Assembly: GCF_000332815.1 (NCBI RefSeq)
Contig: NZ_AOFD01000015.1
Span: 1 to 64,000 of the forward strand
DNA length: 64,000 nucleotides
From: Arthrobacter nitrophenolicus
Lineage (GTDB): Bacteria > Actinomycetota > Actinomycetes > Actinomycetales > Micrococcaceae
Reading direction: 5' to 3'
The notes under the pieces are model-generated. The model saw nothing but the letters and a program-made list of their open reading frames with translations. It was not told where the DNA came from and searched no databases. A program made the position numbers and the translations under genes. This document shows positions 31,688 through 41,952 of the stretch, piece by piece. Every line of letters begins with the position of its first letter. Position 1 is the first letter of the stretch.

Positions 31688-33490
31688 TTACTTCGCGATT
31701 GCTTCAGCCTTCTTGGCCTCGGCCGGCTTGACTGCCTCAGGCTTGAAATCGACGCCGGCTTCCTTGCGCTGCTGCGGCGTGATCGGGGCCGGCGCGTCGG
31801 TCAGCGGATCATGGCCGCCGCCGGACTTCGGGAAGGCGATGACGTCGCGGATCGAATCCACGCCGGCCAGCAGGGAGACAACGCGGTCCCAGCCGAAGGC
31901 AATGCCGCCATGCGGAGGGGCGCCGTACTTGAAGCCCTCAAGCAGGAAGCCGAACTTGGTCTGCGCGTCCTCCTTGTCCAGGCCCATCAGTTCAAAGACG
32001 CGTTCCTGCACGTCGCGCTGGTGGATACGGATGGAGCCGCCGCCGATCTCGTTGCCGTTGCAGACGATGTCGTACGCGTAGGACAGTGCAGACTCGGGAT
32101 CCTTGTCGAAGGTGTCCAGGAACTCGGGCTTGGGCGAGGTGAACGCGTGGTGCACGGCGGTCCACTGCCCGGCGCCGACCGCGACGTCGCCGGAAGCAAC
32201 CGCGGCGGCTGCCGGTTCGAACATCGGGGCGTCGACAACCCAGCAGAAAGCCCAGTCGCTGGGGTTGATCAGGCCGGTGCGGTGGCCGATCTCCACCCGT
32301 GCCGCACCGAGGAGGGCGCGGGACGGAGTCTTCTCGCCGGCGGCGAAGAAGATGCAGTCGCCCGGCTTGGCACCGACGGCGTCGGCCAGGCCAGCGCGCT
32401 CGGCGTCCGTCAGGTTCTTGGCAACGGGACCTGCCAGCTCGCCGTCTTCCTTGTACAGGACGTAGGCCAGGCCCTTGGCGCCGCGCTGCTTGGCCCATTC
32501 CTGCCAGGCGTCCAGGGCGCGGCGGGCCTGCGAGGCGCCGCCGGGCATGACGACGGCACCGACGTACGGTGCCTTGAACACGCCAAAGTTGGTGTCCTTG
32601 AAGAACTCCGTCAGCTCGGTCAGTTCCTGGCCGAAACGCAGGTCCGGCTTGTCCGAGCCATAGCGGGCCATGGCGTCCGCGTAGGTAATCCGCTGGATGG
32701 GCGTGGGGATCTCGACGTCGATGAGGCGCCACACGGCCTGGACGATGTTCTCGCCGAGGGTGATGATGTCGTCCTGGTCAACGAAGCTCGCCTCGATGTC
32801 CAGCTGGGTGAACTCCGGCTGGCGGTCGGCGCGGAAGTCCTCGTCCCGGTAGCAGCGGGCAATCTGGTAGTACTTCTCGAAGCCGCCCACCTGCAGCAGC
32901 TGCTTGAACAGCTGCGGGGACTGCGGCAGCGCGTACCAGGAACCGGGCGCCAGGCGGGCCGGAACCAGGAAGTCGCGCGCGCCTTCGGGGGTGGAGCGGG
33001 TCAGCGTGGGCGTCTCGATCTCCACGAAGCCGTCCTTGTGGAGGAGTTCGCGTGCCACCCGGTTTGCCTCGGAGCGCAGCCGGAGGTTGCGGCTGGGGCC
33101 GGGGCGGCGGAGGTCCAGGTAGCGGTGCTTCAGCCGGGCTTCCTCGCCAACCTCCACGTGCTCGTCGATCTGGAACGGCAGGGGGTCGGAGGTGTTCAGG
33201 ATGACCACCTTGTCCGCCATGACCTCGATGTCGCCGGTGGCCAGGGCCGGGTTTTCGTTGCCCTCGGGGCGCTTGGACACAGTGCCGGTGACCTGCAGGA
33301 CGTACTCGTTGCGCAACCCGTGGAAGACCTCTTCCTCGCGGACCACCACCTGGGCCACGCCGGAAGCGTCGCGCAGGTCCACGAATGCCACACCACCGTG
33401 ATCACGGCGGCGGCCCACCCAGCCGGCCAGGGTTACGGTTTGTCCAATGTGCTCGGAACGAAGGGATCCGAGGTCATGTGTGCGCAGCAC
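31688..33490 (-). CDS. aspS: Aspartyl-tRNA synthetase
   Basis: Charges tRNA-Asp. The N-terminal OB-fold anticodon-binding domain (about residues 1-105) has [20 protein letters not shown]. The class II core follows: [30 protein letters not shown] (motif 1 region), [39 protein letters not shown] (motif 2) and [16 protein letters not shown] (motif 3). The bacterial GAD insertion lies between motifs 2 and 3. At 600 residues it is the standard bacterial form, with an alanine- and lysine-rich tail. Upstream hisS is on the same strand about 135 bases away. Whether it also charges tRNA-Asn cannot be judged here. Confidence 0.95.
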   Translation of the reverse strand: MLRTHDLGSLRSEHIGQTVTLAGWVGRRRDHGGVAFVDLRDASGVAQVVVREEEVFHGLRNEYVLQVTGTVSKRPEGNENPALATGDIEVMADKVVILNTSDPLPFQIDEHVEVGEEARLKHRYLDLRRPGPSRNLRLRSEANRVARELLHKDGFVEIETPTLTRSTPEGARDFLVPARLAPGSWYALPQSPQLFKQLLQVGGFEKYYQIARCYRDEDFRADRQPEFTQLDIEASFVDQDDIITLGENIVQAVWRLIDVEIPTPIQRITYADAMARYGSDKPDLRFGQELTELTEFFKDTNFGVFKAPYVGAVVMPGGASQARRALDAWQEWAKQRGAKGLAYVLYKEDGELAGPVAKNLTDAERAGLADAVGAKPGDCIFFAAGEKTPSRALLGAARVEIGHRTGLINPSDWAFCWVVDAPMFEPAAAAVASGDVAVGAGQWTAVHHAFTSPKPEFLDTFDKDPESALSYAYDIVCNGNEIGGGSIRIHQRDVQERVFELMGLDKEDAQTKFGFLLEGFKYGAPPHGGIAFGWDRVVSLLAGVDSIRDVIAFPKSGGGHDPLTDAPAPITPQQRKEAGVDFKPEAVKPAEAKKAEAIAK

Positions 33491-33624
33491 AGCACGCCTT
33501 TCTAGAGAGATCAGGGGGAAACTGTGGGAGATATAAAAGGACCGTTGCAGGAACAGTCCTGTCCGAGTTTACCCGCTGGACAGGGACCGCCGCCCCATGG
33601 CGGCCCCTGCTGCGGGCAATCCGG

Positions 33625-34987
33625 CTAAACGGCGGCGGGCTCCGCGCTGGCCACCTGCACCGAAAGGTCCTCCGACGGCGGCATCCAGGTTTCGGGGGCT
33701 GCCACCACCTGCTCGCCGGTTCGGATGTCCTTCACCTGGTGGGTGCCGTCGTCGTCCGTGAACCACACGAACGGGATGCCGCGCCGGTCGGCGAACTTGA
33801 TCTGCTTGCCGAACTTCTCCGCCTTGGCCGCCACCTCGGTGGGGATGCCGCGGCTGCGCAGCTGGGCCGCAACATCCTGCGCGGCACCCCAGCTGTCGTC
33901 ATGGGTGAGGGCCACCAGGACAGCGGTGGGGACCGAGCGTGAAGCCCTGGCCAGGTCCTGGCTGAGGATGCGGGACACCAGCCGGGTGACACCGATGGAC
34001 AGGCCGACGCCGGGGAACTTCCGGTTGCCCTTCGAGGCGAGGGCGTCGTACCGGCCGCCGGAGCAGATGGAACCCAGCTGCTCGTGGCCCACCAGGACGG
34101 TCTCCACCACGGTGCCGGTGTAGTAGTCCAGGCCGCGGGCGATGCTCAGGTCTGCCAGTACCTTGCCCGGGGCACGCTGGACGGCGGCGTCGATGACCTG
34201 CTCCAGCTCATCCAGCCCCTCATCAAGCAGCTCGTTGGACACGCCGAGCGCACGCACCTGGGCCACGAAGGAAGTGTCCTCCGTCCGGATGGCGGCCAGC
34301 TGCAGTGCCTTCCGCGCCTGCTCATCCGTGGCACCCAGCTCGGACTTGAGCAGCTCGGCCACCTTCTCAGGCCCGATCTTCTCGAGCTTGTCGATGCTGC
34401 GGAGCACACCGGCGGTGTCATCCAGGCCGATGCCGCGGTAGAAGCCTTCGGCCAGCTTCCGGTTGTTGATCCGCAGCCGGAAGTCAGGGATGGGCAGCGC
34501 GCTCAACGCTTCGGCGATCACCAGGCGATCTCGACGTCGTACCGGAACGGCAGTTCGCCGTCGCCCACCACGTCGATGTCAGCTGGGTGAACTCGCGGGC
34601 ACGCCCCTCCTGCGGACGCTCGCCGCGCCACACCTTCTGGATCTGGTACCGCCGGAACGGGAAGGCCAGGTAGCCGGCGTTTTCCACCACGTAGCGGGCA
34701 AACGGGACGGTGAGGTCGAAGTGCAGGGCCAGCGCGTGCGGGTCGGCCTTGCCCCCTTTGACCGGGTTGTCGCTGTCATCCTCCTGGAGGCGGCTGAGGC
34801 CGTACACTTCCTTGTCGATCTCGCCCTTGCGCAGCAGCTGCCCCACGGTCTCCACGGCACGGGTCTCGATCGAGGCGAAGCCGTGAAGCTCGAAAACCCG
34901 CCGCAGCGTGTCCAGGACATGAAGTTCCACCAGCCGCTCCTCGGGAAGCCACTCGGGGAATCCGGACAGGGAGGCGGTGCGTGCCAT
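33625..34987 (-). CDS. hisS: Histidyl-tRNA synthetase (two apparent frameshifts)
   Basis: Charges tRNA-His. Class II synthetase: LHFDLTVPFARYVVENAG, QIQKVWRGERPQEGRAREFT (motif 2), then after correction QLDIDVVGDGELPFRYDVEI, the HisA motifs LSIARGLDYYTGTVVE and SICSGGRYDALA, and GVGLSIGVTRL (motif 3). The C-terminal anticodon-binding domain starts near VPTAVLVAL. Two single-base losses, at 34580 (CTGGACATC) and 34524 (GCCCTGGTG), break the frame within about 60 bases. The corrected protein has 454 residues. ATG start at 34987. It is paired with aspS. Confidence 0.92.
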
Positions 34988-35069
34988 GGAAGTTCTCCTC
35001 TTAAAGCGCCGGATGCTGGCCGCTTTCCGCCCGTTGCGGGCGCCGATCGGCGGCAGTCCAGCCAGTCAT

Positions 35070-35100
35070 GCATAAACTATGTGCGGCAGTCAGTTTATGC
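35070..35100. repeat. Inverted repeat between hisS and the cyclophilin gene
   Basis: GCATAAACT (35070-35078) and AGTTTATGC (35092-35100) form a perfect 9-base inverted repeat 13 bases apart, AT-richer than the surroundings. It lies in the 224-base divergent gap, upstream of both genes, where an operator or promoter element would be expected. No known regulator consensus was recognised. Confidence 0.45.
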
Positions 35101-35211
35101 GTCATCGGTGTGCATCTCTAATGCGCACGGGCGGCAGGGCCCGGCCGCCAAAAAACCTGTGCTGCCGGCCCTGTTGGCCGCAGTGCAGCAGCCCGACTAT
35201 GAGGAGGACCC

Positions 35212-36018
35212 TTGCCGGCCAGTTCACGCAGTGCCCGCGAAGCCAAACGGCGCATCCAGCAGATGGAGGCCAAGCGCGAGCTGCGGCGGGACCAGGAGAA
35301 GCGGCGCAAGCGCGACAACCTCGTGGCCGCCGGCGCCGGAACCGCCGCCGTTGTCCTCGCCGTCGTGCTCCAGCTCACTGCCTTTGCCGGCAACCCCACA
35401 GAGGATGAATTCGCTGCGGCCGAGGCCGGCCTCACCAGCCCGTCGGCTTCCGCCACTCCGTCTGCGCAGGCCACCAACGGCCCCAACATTCCGGCGGCCG
35501 ATACCGCCGCCGGAAAGACGTTTACCGGCGAGCTGGTGCTGAACGGGAGCCCCCTGGGCGTAGAGCTGGACGGCACCAGCGCACCGCAGGCCGCCGCCGT
35601 CTTCAAGTCCCTCAGCGACGAGGGCTACTACAGCGGAAAAACCTGCCACCGCCTGACCACCGGCGACGCTTTCGGCGTTATGCAGTGCGGCTCCCCCACC
35701 GGCGACGGCAAGGGCGATCCCAACTACACCTGGGGTCCCCTGGAAAACACCCCCGCGGACAACACCTACCCTGCCGGGACCATCGCTGTGGCCCGGACAG
35801 GCAACAACGCCTACGGCAACGGGACCCAGTTCTTCATCGTCTACAAGGACACCACCATCCCCGCGGACAGCGCCGGCGGCTACACGGTGGTGGGCAAGGT
35901 GACCTCCGGACTGGACGTGGTATCCACCATTGCCGCCGCCGGGATTACTCCCGTCACCAGTGACACGGACGGCGCACCTGTGCAACCAGTCACGATAGAC
36001 TCGTTTTCTCTGAAGTAG
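35212..36018 (+). CDS. Membrane-anchored cyclophilin-type peptidyl-prolyl isomerase
   Basis: A 268-residue protein that should face outward. It has a strongly basic, helical cytoplasmic N terminus (REAKRRIQQMEAKRELRRDQ), one membrane helix (VAAGAGTAAVVLAVVLQLTA, about residues 38-57), a serine-, alanine- and proline-rich linker and a cyclophilin domain from about residue 100. Domain features are GYYSGKTCHRLTTGDAFGVM, TIAVARTGNNAYGNGTQFFI and GYTVVGKVTSGLDVV. Some active-site residues differ from classic cyclophilins, so isomerase activity is assumed only from the family. The TTG start is supported by GAGGAGG five bases upstream. It stands near relA, as commonly found in actinobacteria. Confidence 0.85.
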   Translation: MPASSRSAREAKRRIQQMEAKRELRRDQEKRRKRDNLVAAGAGTAAVVLAVVLQLTAFAGNPTEDEFAAAEAGLTSPSASATPSAQATNGPNIPAADTAAGKTFTGELVLNGSPLGVELDGTSAPQAAAVFKSLSDEGYYSGKTCHRLTTGDAFGVMQCGSPTGDGKGDPNYTWGPLENTPADNTYPAGTIAVARTGNNAYGNGTQFFIVYKDTTIPADSAGGYTVVGKVTSGLDVVSTIAAAGITPVTSDTDGAPVQPVTIDSFSLK

Positions 36019-36081
36019 GAGCCCGGCCCGCGGCCGCGGTGCAGTACGGAAGTATTCCCTCCAAGCGAAAGACTTTTAGCG

Positions 36082-37683
36082 GTGACAGACAGTCAGAAAT
36101 CCGACGAAACAGCAGCAGAACTGACCGGGACGGCCCAGGCCACCACGGACGGCGCAGCCCCGGCAGTGGGCACTCCGGAAACGGAAGCCCCCGCGGCAGA
36201 GAACGGCCAGGAACCGGCCGGCGCGCCCGCAGCGGTGGCTGAGGACGAAGCAACCGGCACCGCTCCCGCGGTGGATGCGCCGCCCGCTCCCGCTGCCTCA
36301 GCTGCTCCAGCCCCTGCACCCGCCCCGGGGCCCCGCCCCTCTGCTCCGTCGCCCGCGGCTTTCGCATCCCGCCCCAAGCCGGCGGCTGCCGCTCCCGCAG
36401 CGGCGCCCGTCCAGGCTCCGCCCGCCACATCCCTGGCCGAGGCTTCGAAGTGGGGCCGGGTGGAAGGCGACGGACATGTCTTCCTCACCATCGACGGCGC
36501 CGAGCACCCCGTGGGCCAGTACCCGGGCGTCAGCGATGACGAGGCGCTGGCGTACTTCGCACGGAAATACGACGACGTCGTGGCCCAGATCGTCCTGCTG
36601 GAACAGCGCGTCAGCTCGAAGGCCCCCAGCACCGACATGCAAAAGACCGTGACCCACCTGCGGGAGCAGCTCGCCGAGCGCAACATGGTGGGAGACCTCC
36701 GTGCGGCCGAGGCACGGCTGGACACACTCACCACGCAGATCACCGAACTCGAAAAGGCGGAGAAGGCCGAGCACGAGGCCGTCCGTGCGTCCGAACTGGC
36801 CGCCCGTGAGGCCATCGTTGCCGAAGCGGAACAGATTTCCGGCCAGGACCCGGCCCAGACGCAGTGGAAGACGTCCAGCGCACGGATGAACGAACTGTTC
36901 GAGAGCTGGAAAACCGCGCAGAAGAGCGGTGTCCGGCTGGGCCGCAGCAACGAGGACGCCCTGTGGAAGAGGTTCCGGGCAGCCCGCACCGTCTTCGACC
37001 GGCACCGCCGCGCCTACTTCTCGCAGCTGGACAGCAACAACTCCGCAGCCAAGGCTGCGAAGGAAAAGCTGATTGCCGAAGCCGAGGCACTGTCAACGTC
37101 CACCGACTGGGGCTTCGCCGCCGGTGAATACCGGCGCCTCATGGACCAGTGGAAGGCGTCCCCGCGGGCCAGCCGCAAGGACGACGACGCCCTGTGGGCG
37201 CGGTTCCGTGCTGCCCAGGATGTCTTCTTCACCAACCGGCAGGCCGCGAACGACGAGATCGACCAGGAATACGCCGCCAATCTCACCGTCAAGGAAGCCC
37301 TTCTGGAGGAAGCCAACGGCATCCTCCCGGTGAAGGACCTCGGAGCCGCCAAGAAGGCCCTGCAGTCCATCCGCGACCGCTGGGAGGAAGCCGGCAAGGT
37401 TCCGCGCGCGGACATGGGCCGTATCGAAGCCGGGCTTCGCAAGGTGGAGGACGCTGTCCGCCAGGCCGAGGAAGAGCAGTGGCAGCGGTCCAACCCGGAG
37501 CGGAAGGCACGCACCAACAGCGCGCTGTCCCAGCTTGAATCGGCCATCGCCGGTCTGCAGGAGGACCTGGCGGCAGCCGAGAAGAGCGGCGACCAGCGCA
37601 AGATCAAGGCTGCCCGGGAAGCCCTCGAGGCGCGCCAGGCCTGGCTCGACCAGATCCAGCGGTCGGCCAGCGAGCTTTCCTGA
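36082..37683 (+). CDS. DUF349-repeat protein
   Basis: A 533-residue soluble protein. The first 115 residues are low-complexity, rich in alanine, proline and glutamate. A short beta region with WGRVEGDGHVFLTIDGAEHP follows. The rest is almost all helical and charged, with repeated DUF349-like units such as WKTAQKSGVRLGRSNEDALW, LWKRFRAARTVFDRHRRAYF and LWARFRAAQDVFFTNRQAAN. DUF349 proteins are common next to relA in actinobacteria; their role is not established. GTG start at 36082 with no good ribosome-binding site, so the start is a little uncertain. Follows the cyclophilin gene by 63 bases. Confidence 0.8.
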   Translation: MTDSQKSDETAAELTGTAQATTDGAAPAVGTPETEAPAAENGQEPAGAPAAVAEDEATGTAPAVDAPPAPAASAAPAPAPAPGPRPSAPSPAAFASRPKPAAAAPAAAPVQAPPATSLAEASKWGRVEGDGHVFLTIDGAEHPVGQYPGVSDDEALAYFARKYDDVVAQIVLLEQRVSSKAPSTDMQKTVTHLREQLAERNMVGDLRAAEARLDTLTTQITELEKAEKAEHEAVRASELAAREAIVAEAEQISGQDPAQTQWKTSSARMNELFESWKTAQKSGVRLGRSNEDALWKRFRAARTVFDRHRRAYFSQLDSNNSAAKAAKEKLIAEAEALSTSTDWGFAAGEYRRLMDQWKASPRASRKDDDALWARFRAAQDVFFTNRQAANDEIDQEYAANLTVKEALLEEANGILPVKDLGAAKKALQSIRDRWEEAGKVPRADMGRIEAGLRKVEDAVRQAEEEQWQRSNPERKARTNSALSQLESAIAGLQEDLAAAEKSGDQRKIKAAREALEARQAWLDQIQRSASELS

Positions 37684-37703
37684 CCCCGCGCCACCCGCAA
37701 CGC

Positions 37704-37747
37704 GCAGGCCCGGTCCCGGTTATCCACATAACCGGAACCGGGCCTGC
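37704..37747 (+). terminator. Long hairpin terminator after the DUF349 gene
   Basis: A 20-base inverted repeat with one mismatch, arms at 37704-37723 and 37728-37747, with the 4-base loop CCAC. It begins about 20 bases after the DUF349 stop. There is no U-tract, but the stem is strong enough to act as an actinobacterial-type terminator. Confidence 0.65.
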
Positions 37748-37778
37748 GGCCGTTAACGCCAAGGGGCAGGATGGATGG

Positions 37779-38510
37779 ATGGCGACATCACCGGCTTCCC
37801 CTGCTGCCCCAGGCCTTGACCACCCAGCGGGGAGCCAGGCGCCCCGCTTCCCCGAACTGTATGCGCCGGGGATGCCCTTCGCCGGTCCGGAACTGCAGTC
37901 CCTCGCCGCGGACGGCCTGCTCGCCCGGCTCCACCACAACGGCTACACCCTGCCGGAAGTGCAGGGCTCGCCCCAGCTGCGGGCGCGGGCCGCCGCGGGC
38001 GGTGTTCCCCAGGCGGTCAGGCAGCGCGTCGTGGCAGGCCGGATGACGGCGGCCTGGATCTACGGGTGCGCGGCGGAGCCGGACCGGCTTGCGTTGTTGG
38101 TGGATGCCAAACGGCGTGTCTCAAGCCTGCGCAACACGCGCGGCTGCACGCTGCATGAGGTCAGGCTGGGCCCCTTCGACGTCGTCAGCCTGGGCGGGCT
38201 GATGGTCTCCAGCCCGCTCCGCACGGCGTTGGACGTGGCACTGCACGTGGAGGCGGAGCGCGCCATTCCTGCGCTTGCGGCGCTGCTGGCACGCCCCCAG
38301 CAGGACGTGCGGCTGCGGCTGCTGGTCCTTGCGATAGAGGCCTCGCCGCGGGTTCCGCACAAGAGGGCTGCGCTGGAGAAGCTCGCTTCCCTAGCTCCTG
38401 CGCTTGTTTCCGGTGGTGCGGTAGACGTCGAAGACGCCGTCGATCCGGCGGACGGCACTCAGGACGTGGCTCAGGTACTTGGGGTCGCCCATCTCGAAGG
38501 CGAACTTTGA
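37779..38510 (+). CDS. AbiEi-antitoxin-like or conserved hypothetical protein
   Basis: A 243-residue protein. An N-terminal helical region ([20 protein letters not shown]) is followed by [40 protein letters not shown] and [20 protein letters not shown], a pattern seen in actinobacterial proteins often labelled type IV AbiEi-like antitoxins or DUF559-type relatives. No toxin (AbiEii) gene is beside it, so a toxin-antitoxin role is doubtful. SD AAGGGGCAGG lies eight bases before the ATG. The last 120 bases overlap the relA 3' end on the other strand. The final 40 residues look like a relA antisense tail, so the true end may be earlier. Confidence 0.55.
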   Translation: MATSPASPAAPGLDHPAGSQAPRFPELYAPGMPFAGPELQSLAADGLLARLHHNGYTLPEVQGSPQLRARAAAGGVPQAVRQRVVAGRMTAAWIYGCAAEPDRLALLVDAKRRVSSLRNTRGCTLHEVRLGPFDVVSLGGLMVSSPLRTALDVALHVEAERAIPALAALLARPQQDVRLRLLVLAIEASPRVPHKRAALEKLASLAPALVSGGAVDVEDAVDPADGTQDVAQVLGVAHLEGEL

Positions 38511-40779
38511 GATGGCCACCCGGTCCGTGGACGTGTGGACGCTGGCGGCCAGGATGTTCACGTGGTTCTCCGACAACACCCGGGTCACGTCGGACAGCAG
38601 CGACTTGCGGTCCAGGGCCTCCACCTGGATCTCCACGAGGAACACGCTGGACTGGGTGGGCGCCCAGTCCACGTCCACGATCCTGTCCGGCTGGTCCTTG
38701 AGGTCGGAGATGTTGGTGCAGTCCGTGCGGTGCACGGATACCCCGGATCCGCGCGTGACGAAGCCCAGGATGGGGTCGGGCGGAACGGGGGTGCAGCAGC
38801 GCGCCAGCTTCACCCAGACGTCGCCGACGCCGCGGACCACGACGCCCGAGTCCGAGAAACGTGCTTGGTGACCTGGGTGGGGATGCTGACTTCGGTGATG
38901 TCGTCGTCGGCGCTTTCCTTCCCCCCGAGGCTTTCGACGAGTTTCTCCATGACCGCCTGCGCGGAGGTGTGGCCGTCGCCGACACCGGCGTAGAGCCCGG
39001 AGATGTCCACGTACTTGAACTCTTCGGCCACGGCCGCCAATGCCTCGTGGGTCATCAGGCGCTGCAGCGGAAGGTTCTGCTTGCGCATTGCCCGGGTCAG
39101 CAGTTCCTTGCCGCGGTCGATCGCTTCCTCGCGGCGCTCCTTGCTGAACCACTGCCGGATCTTGTTCCGGGCCCGGGCACTCTTGACGAAGTGCTGCCAG
39201 TCCTGGCTGGGACCGGCGCCCTCGGCCTTGGAGGTGAAGATCTCCACCCAGTCGCCGTGGTTCAGCTCGCTGTTGAGCGGCACCAGCTTGCCGTTGACGC
39301 GGGCGCCAATTGTCCGGTGCCCCACCTCGGTGTGCACGGCGTACGCGAAATCGACGGGAGTGGAGCCTGCCGGCAGTGCCATGACCTCACCCTTGGGGGT
39401 GAAGACGAACACTTCGCGGGCGTTGATCTCGAACCGGAGCGAATCGAGGAACTCACCGGGATCTGACGTCTCCTGCTGCCAGTCCACCAGGGACCGCAGC
39501 CACCCCATGTCGCCGTCGCGGGGGCTGCCGGGGCCGACGGCGGTGCGGTTGGGCTGGTCCTTGTACTTCCAGTGCGCCGCCACACCGTATTCCGCGCGGC
39601 GGTGCATCTCGTGGGTCCTGATCTGGATTTCCACGGGCTTGCCGCCCGGGCCGATCACTGTGGTGTGCAGCGACTGGTACATGTTGAACTTGGGCATCGC
39701 GATGTAGTCCTTGAACCGGCCCGGCAGCGGGTTCCAGCGCGAATGCATGGTGCCAAGGGCTGCATAGCAGTCCCGGACGGAGTCCACCAGGACCCGGACC
39801 CCCATGAGGTCGTTGATGTCGTCGAAGTCCTTGTCCCGGACAATCATCTTCTGGTAGATCGAGTAGTAGTGCTTGGGCCGGCCCGTGATGGTGGCCTTGA
39901 TCCGTGCGGTGCGCAGGTCCTCGGTGATCTGGTCGCGGATGACGCTGAGGCTCTTCTCGCGCTCAGGGGTGCGGTCCCCCACCATCCTCACGATTTCCTC
40001 GTACACCTTGGGATAGAGTGCCGCGAAGGAAAGGTCCTCGAGCTCCCATTTGATGGTGTTCATGCCCAGGCGGTGGGCCAGCGGGGCGAAGATCTCCAGC
40101 GTTTCGCGTGCCTTGCGGGCGGAGGACTCTGCGGATACGAACCGCCAGGTGCGGGCGTTGTGGAGCCGGTCGGCCAGTTTGATCATCAGCACGCGGATGT
40201 CCTTGGCCATGGCCACGACCATCTTGCGGACGGTTTCGGACTGCGCAGCCTCGCCGAAGCTCACCTTGTCCAGTTTGGTGACGCCGTCGACCAGCATCGC
40301 CACTTCCGGGCCGAAATCCCGCTTCAGGTCATCGAGGGTGTACGGCGTGTCCTCCACGGTATCGTGCAGGAGGCTGCCGCCAACGTGGTGCCGCTCAGGC
40401 CGAGCTCGGCCAGGATGGTGGCCACAGCCACCGGGTGGGTGATGTACGGGTCGCCGCTCTTGCGCTTCTGGCCCCGGTGGCTCCGCTCCGCCACGTCGAA
40501 CGCGCGCTGGATGAGGTCAAAATCCTCTTTCGGATTGTTGGCCCGGACTGTCCTCAGCAGCGGCTCGAGGATGGGCGAGTACGTGGCTGTGCTGCGCCCG
40601 GTCAGGCGGGCAAGCCGGGAGCGGGTACGTTCGCGGCGCCCCGGAAACGTGGCACGGGACCCGGAGTTGTCGACGGGCACCAAGGAACCAGGGCGCGCCG
40701 ATGCCGCCAGCCCTGTTTGCACACCGGCAGGATTCTTGTCTCCCTGTGCCGTTGGCGCCGACGCCGAACGTTCTTCCAA
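38391..40779 (-). CDS. relA: Bifunctional (p)ppGpp synthetase/hydrolase (two apparent frameshifts)
   Basis: Makes and degrades the stringent-response alarmone. The order is HD hydrolase domain ([20 protein letters not shown], then HDTVEDT after correction), synthetase domain ([37 protein letters not shown]), TGS domain ([20 protein letters not shown]), and C-terminal helical and ACT regions ([20 protein letters not shown]). Frame breaks lie at about 40,373 (GCCCTCCTG short by one C) and 38,863. The corrected length is about 796 residues, the normal actinobacterial Rel size. The TTG at 40779 is preferred because AGGAG lies seven bases upstream; a GTG at 40797 is also in frame. Confidence 0.9.
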
Positions 40780-40859
40780 TGAAGCACTCCTCACCACCGC
40801 TTTAATTACTTCAGTCTATTCCCCACGCCCTGCAGTTTTATAACCGGCCCTTAAATGTG

Positions 40860-40898
40860 CCGGGCCGGACAGCGCGATGGTTGCGCTGTCCGGCCCGG
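40860..40898 (-). terminator. Strong hairpin terminator after secF
   Basis: A perfect 16-base inverted repeat, arms at 40860-40875 and 40883-40898 (CCGGGCCGGACAGCGC and its complement), with a 7-base loop. It lies between the secF stop and the relA start, where both genes run on the minus strand. The stem is followed on the minus strand by an AT-rich stretch. Confidence 0.75.
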
Positions 40899-40935
40899 GG
40901 CCGTCTTCAGGCCCTCGACTGGGATGATGCGGCGG

Positions 40936-41952
40936 TCAGGCCTGGGCCGGTTCGGTGGAGGCCGTCCGGCCGGCCGCGCCGGCACGGCGGTGCTCCACGC
41001 GCTTGGCCTGCCTGACCAGGTCCGGCTCGTTCTGCCGCAGCCAGGCGTACATGGGTGCCCCCACGAAAATGGTGGCGGCCGTGCCGATGAGGATGCCCAC
41101 GAACAAGGCCAGTGACAGGTCACGGAGCGTACCTGCGCCCAGCAGTCCGGCACCGATGAACAGGATGGCGCCCACGGGAAGGATGGCCACCATCATGGTG
41201 TTGATGGAACGGACCAGGGTCTGGTTCACGGCGAGGTTGACCTCCTCGGCAAAGGTGCGCCGCGTGGAGGCGTCGATCTCCGCGGTGTTCTCACGGATCT
41301 TGTCGAACACCACCACGGTGTCGTACAGCGAGTAGCTCAGGACGGTCAGGAAGCCGATGATGGCTGACGGGGTGACCTCGAAATCGCTCAGCGCATAGAC
41401 GCCTGCGGTGATGAACATGGTCACCGCCATGCCCGCGATGGCCGAGAGCGACATCTTCCACGTGCGGAAGTACAGCGCCATTAGGACCGCCGCCAGCAGG
41501 ACAAAGATCACCAGGCCGATCAGCGCCTGCTTGGTGACGTCCGCGCCCCACGTGGGACCTACGAAGGTTGACGTCACCTCGTTTTCCGTGACGCCGTAGG
41601 CCGCGGTCAGGCCCTCCTTGATGCGGAGGGTCTCATCGTCCGTGAGCTTGTCGGTCTGGATCCGCATGGTGGTCCCGGCCACGTTGGCGACGCGCGGAAC
41701 ACTGCCCGCGACGACGTCCGTGACGGCTTTCTCGCCCAGGGCAGCGTCCGTCGTTTGAACGTTGGAGACCGTGAACTCGGAGCCGCCGCGGAATTCGATG
41801 CCCAGGTTGAAGCCGCCCTTGACCGCCGGGATGACGATGGACAGGGCCACCGCCACGGCGGCGATGAGGAACCAGATTTTCTTGGAGCCCACGAAATCGT
41901 AGGAGCGCTTTCCGGTGTAGAGCTCGTTGCCGAAGTTGGCGAAGCCTGACAT
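40936..41952 (-). CDS. secF: Protein translocase subunit SecF
   Basis: With SecD forms the membrane partner that helps protein export by SecYEG. The 338-residue protein has a first membrane helix (IWFLIAAVAVALSIVIPAV), a periplasm-side-type domain with NLGIEFRGGSEFTVSN, and five further helices including ALIGLVIFVLLAAVLMALYF and LSYSLYDTVVVFDKIREN, the conserved D-x-x-V-x-x-F-D-x-I-R-E motif. NQTLVRSINTMMVAILPVG is the last signature. The ATG overlaps the secD stop by one base (TAATG). Confidence 0.94.
   Translation of the reverse strand: MSGFANFGNELYTGKRSYDFVGSKKIWFLIAAVAVALSIVIPAVKGGFNLGIEFRGGSEFTVSNVQTTDAALGEKAVTDVVAGSVPRVANVAGTTMRIQTDKLTDDETLRIKEGLTAAYGVTENEVTSTFVGPTWGADVTKQALIGLVIFVLLAAVLMALYFRTWKMSLSAIAGMAVTMFITAGVYALSDFEVTPSAIIGFLTVLSYSLYDTVVVFDKIRENTAEIDASTRRTFAEEVNLAVNQTLVRSINTMMVAILPVGAILFIGAGLLGAGTLRDLSLALFVGILIGTAATIFVGAPMYAWLRQNEPDLVRQAKRVEHRRAGAAGRTASTEPAQA

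Noticed and set aside
34988..35211. A T-box leader for hisS
   Set aside because: No T-box sequence, specifier loop or terminator pair was seen in the gap. The only clear structure is the 9-base inverted repeat.
37779..38510. A type IV toxin-antitoxin system
   Set aside because: Only an AbiEi-like protein is present. No AbiEii-type nucleotidyltransferase gene is next to it.
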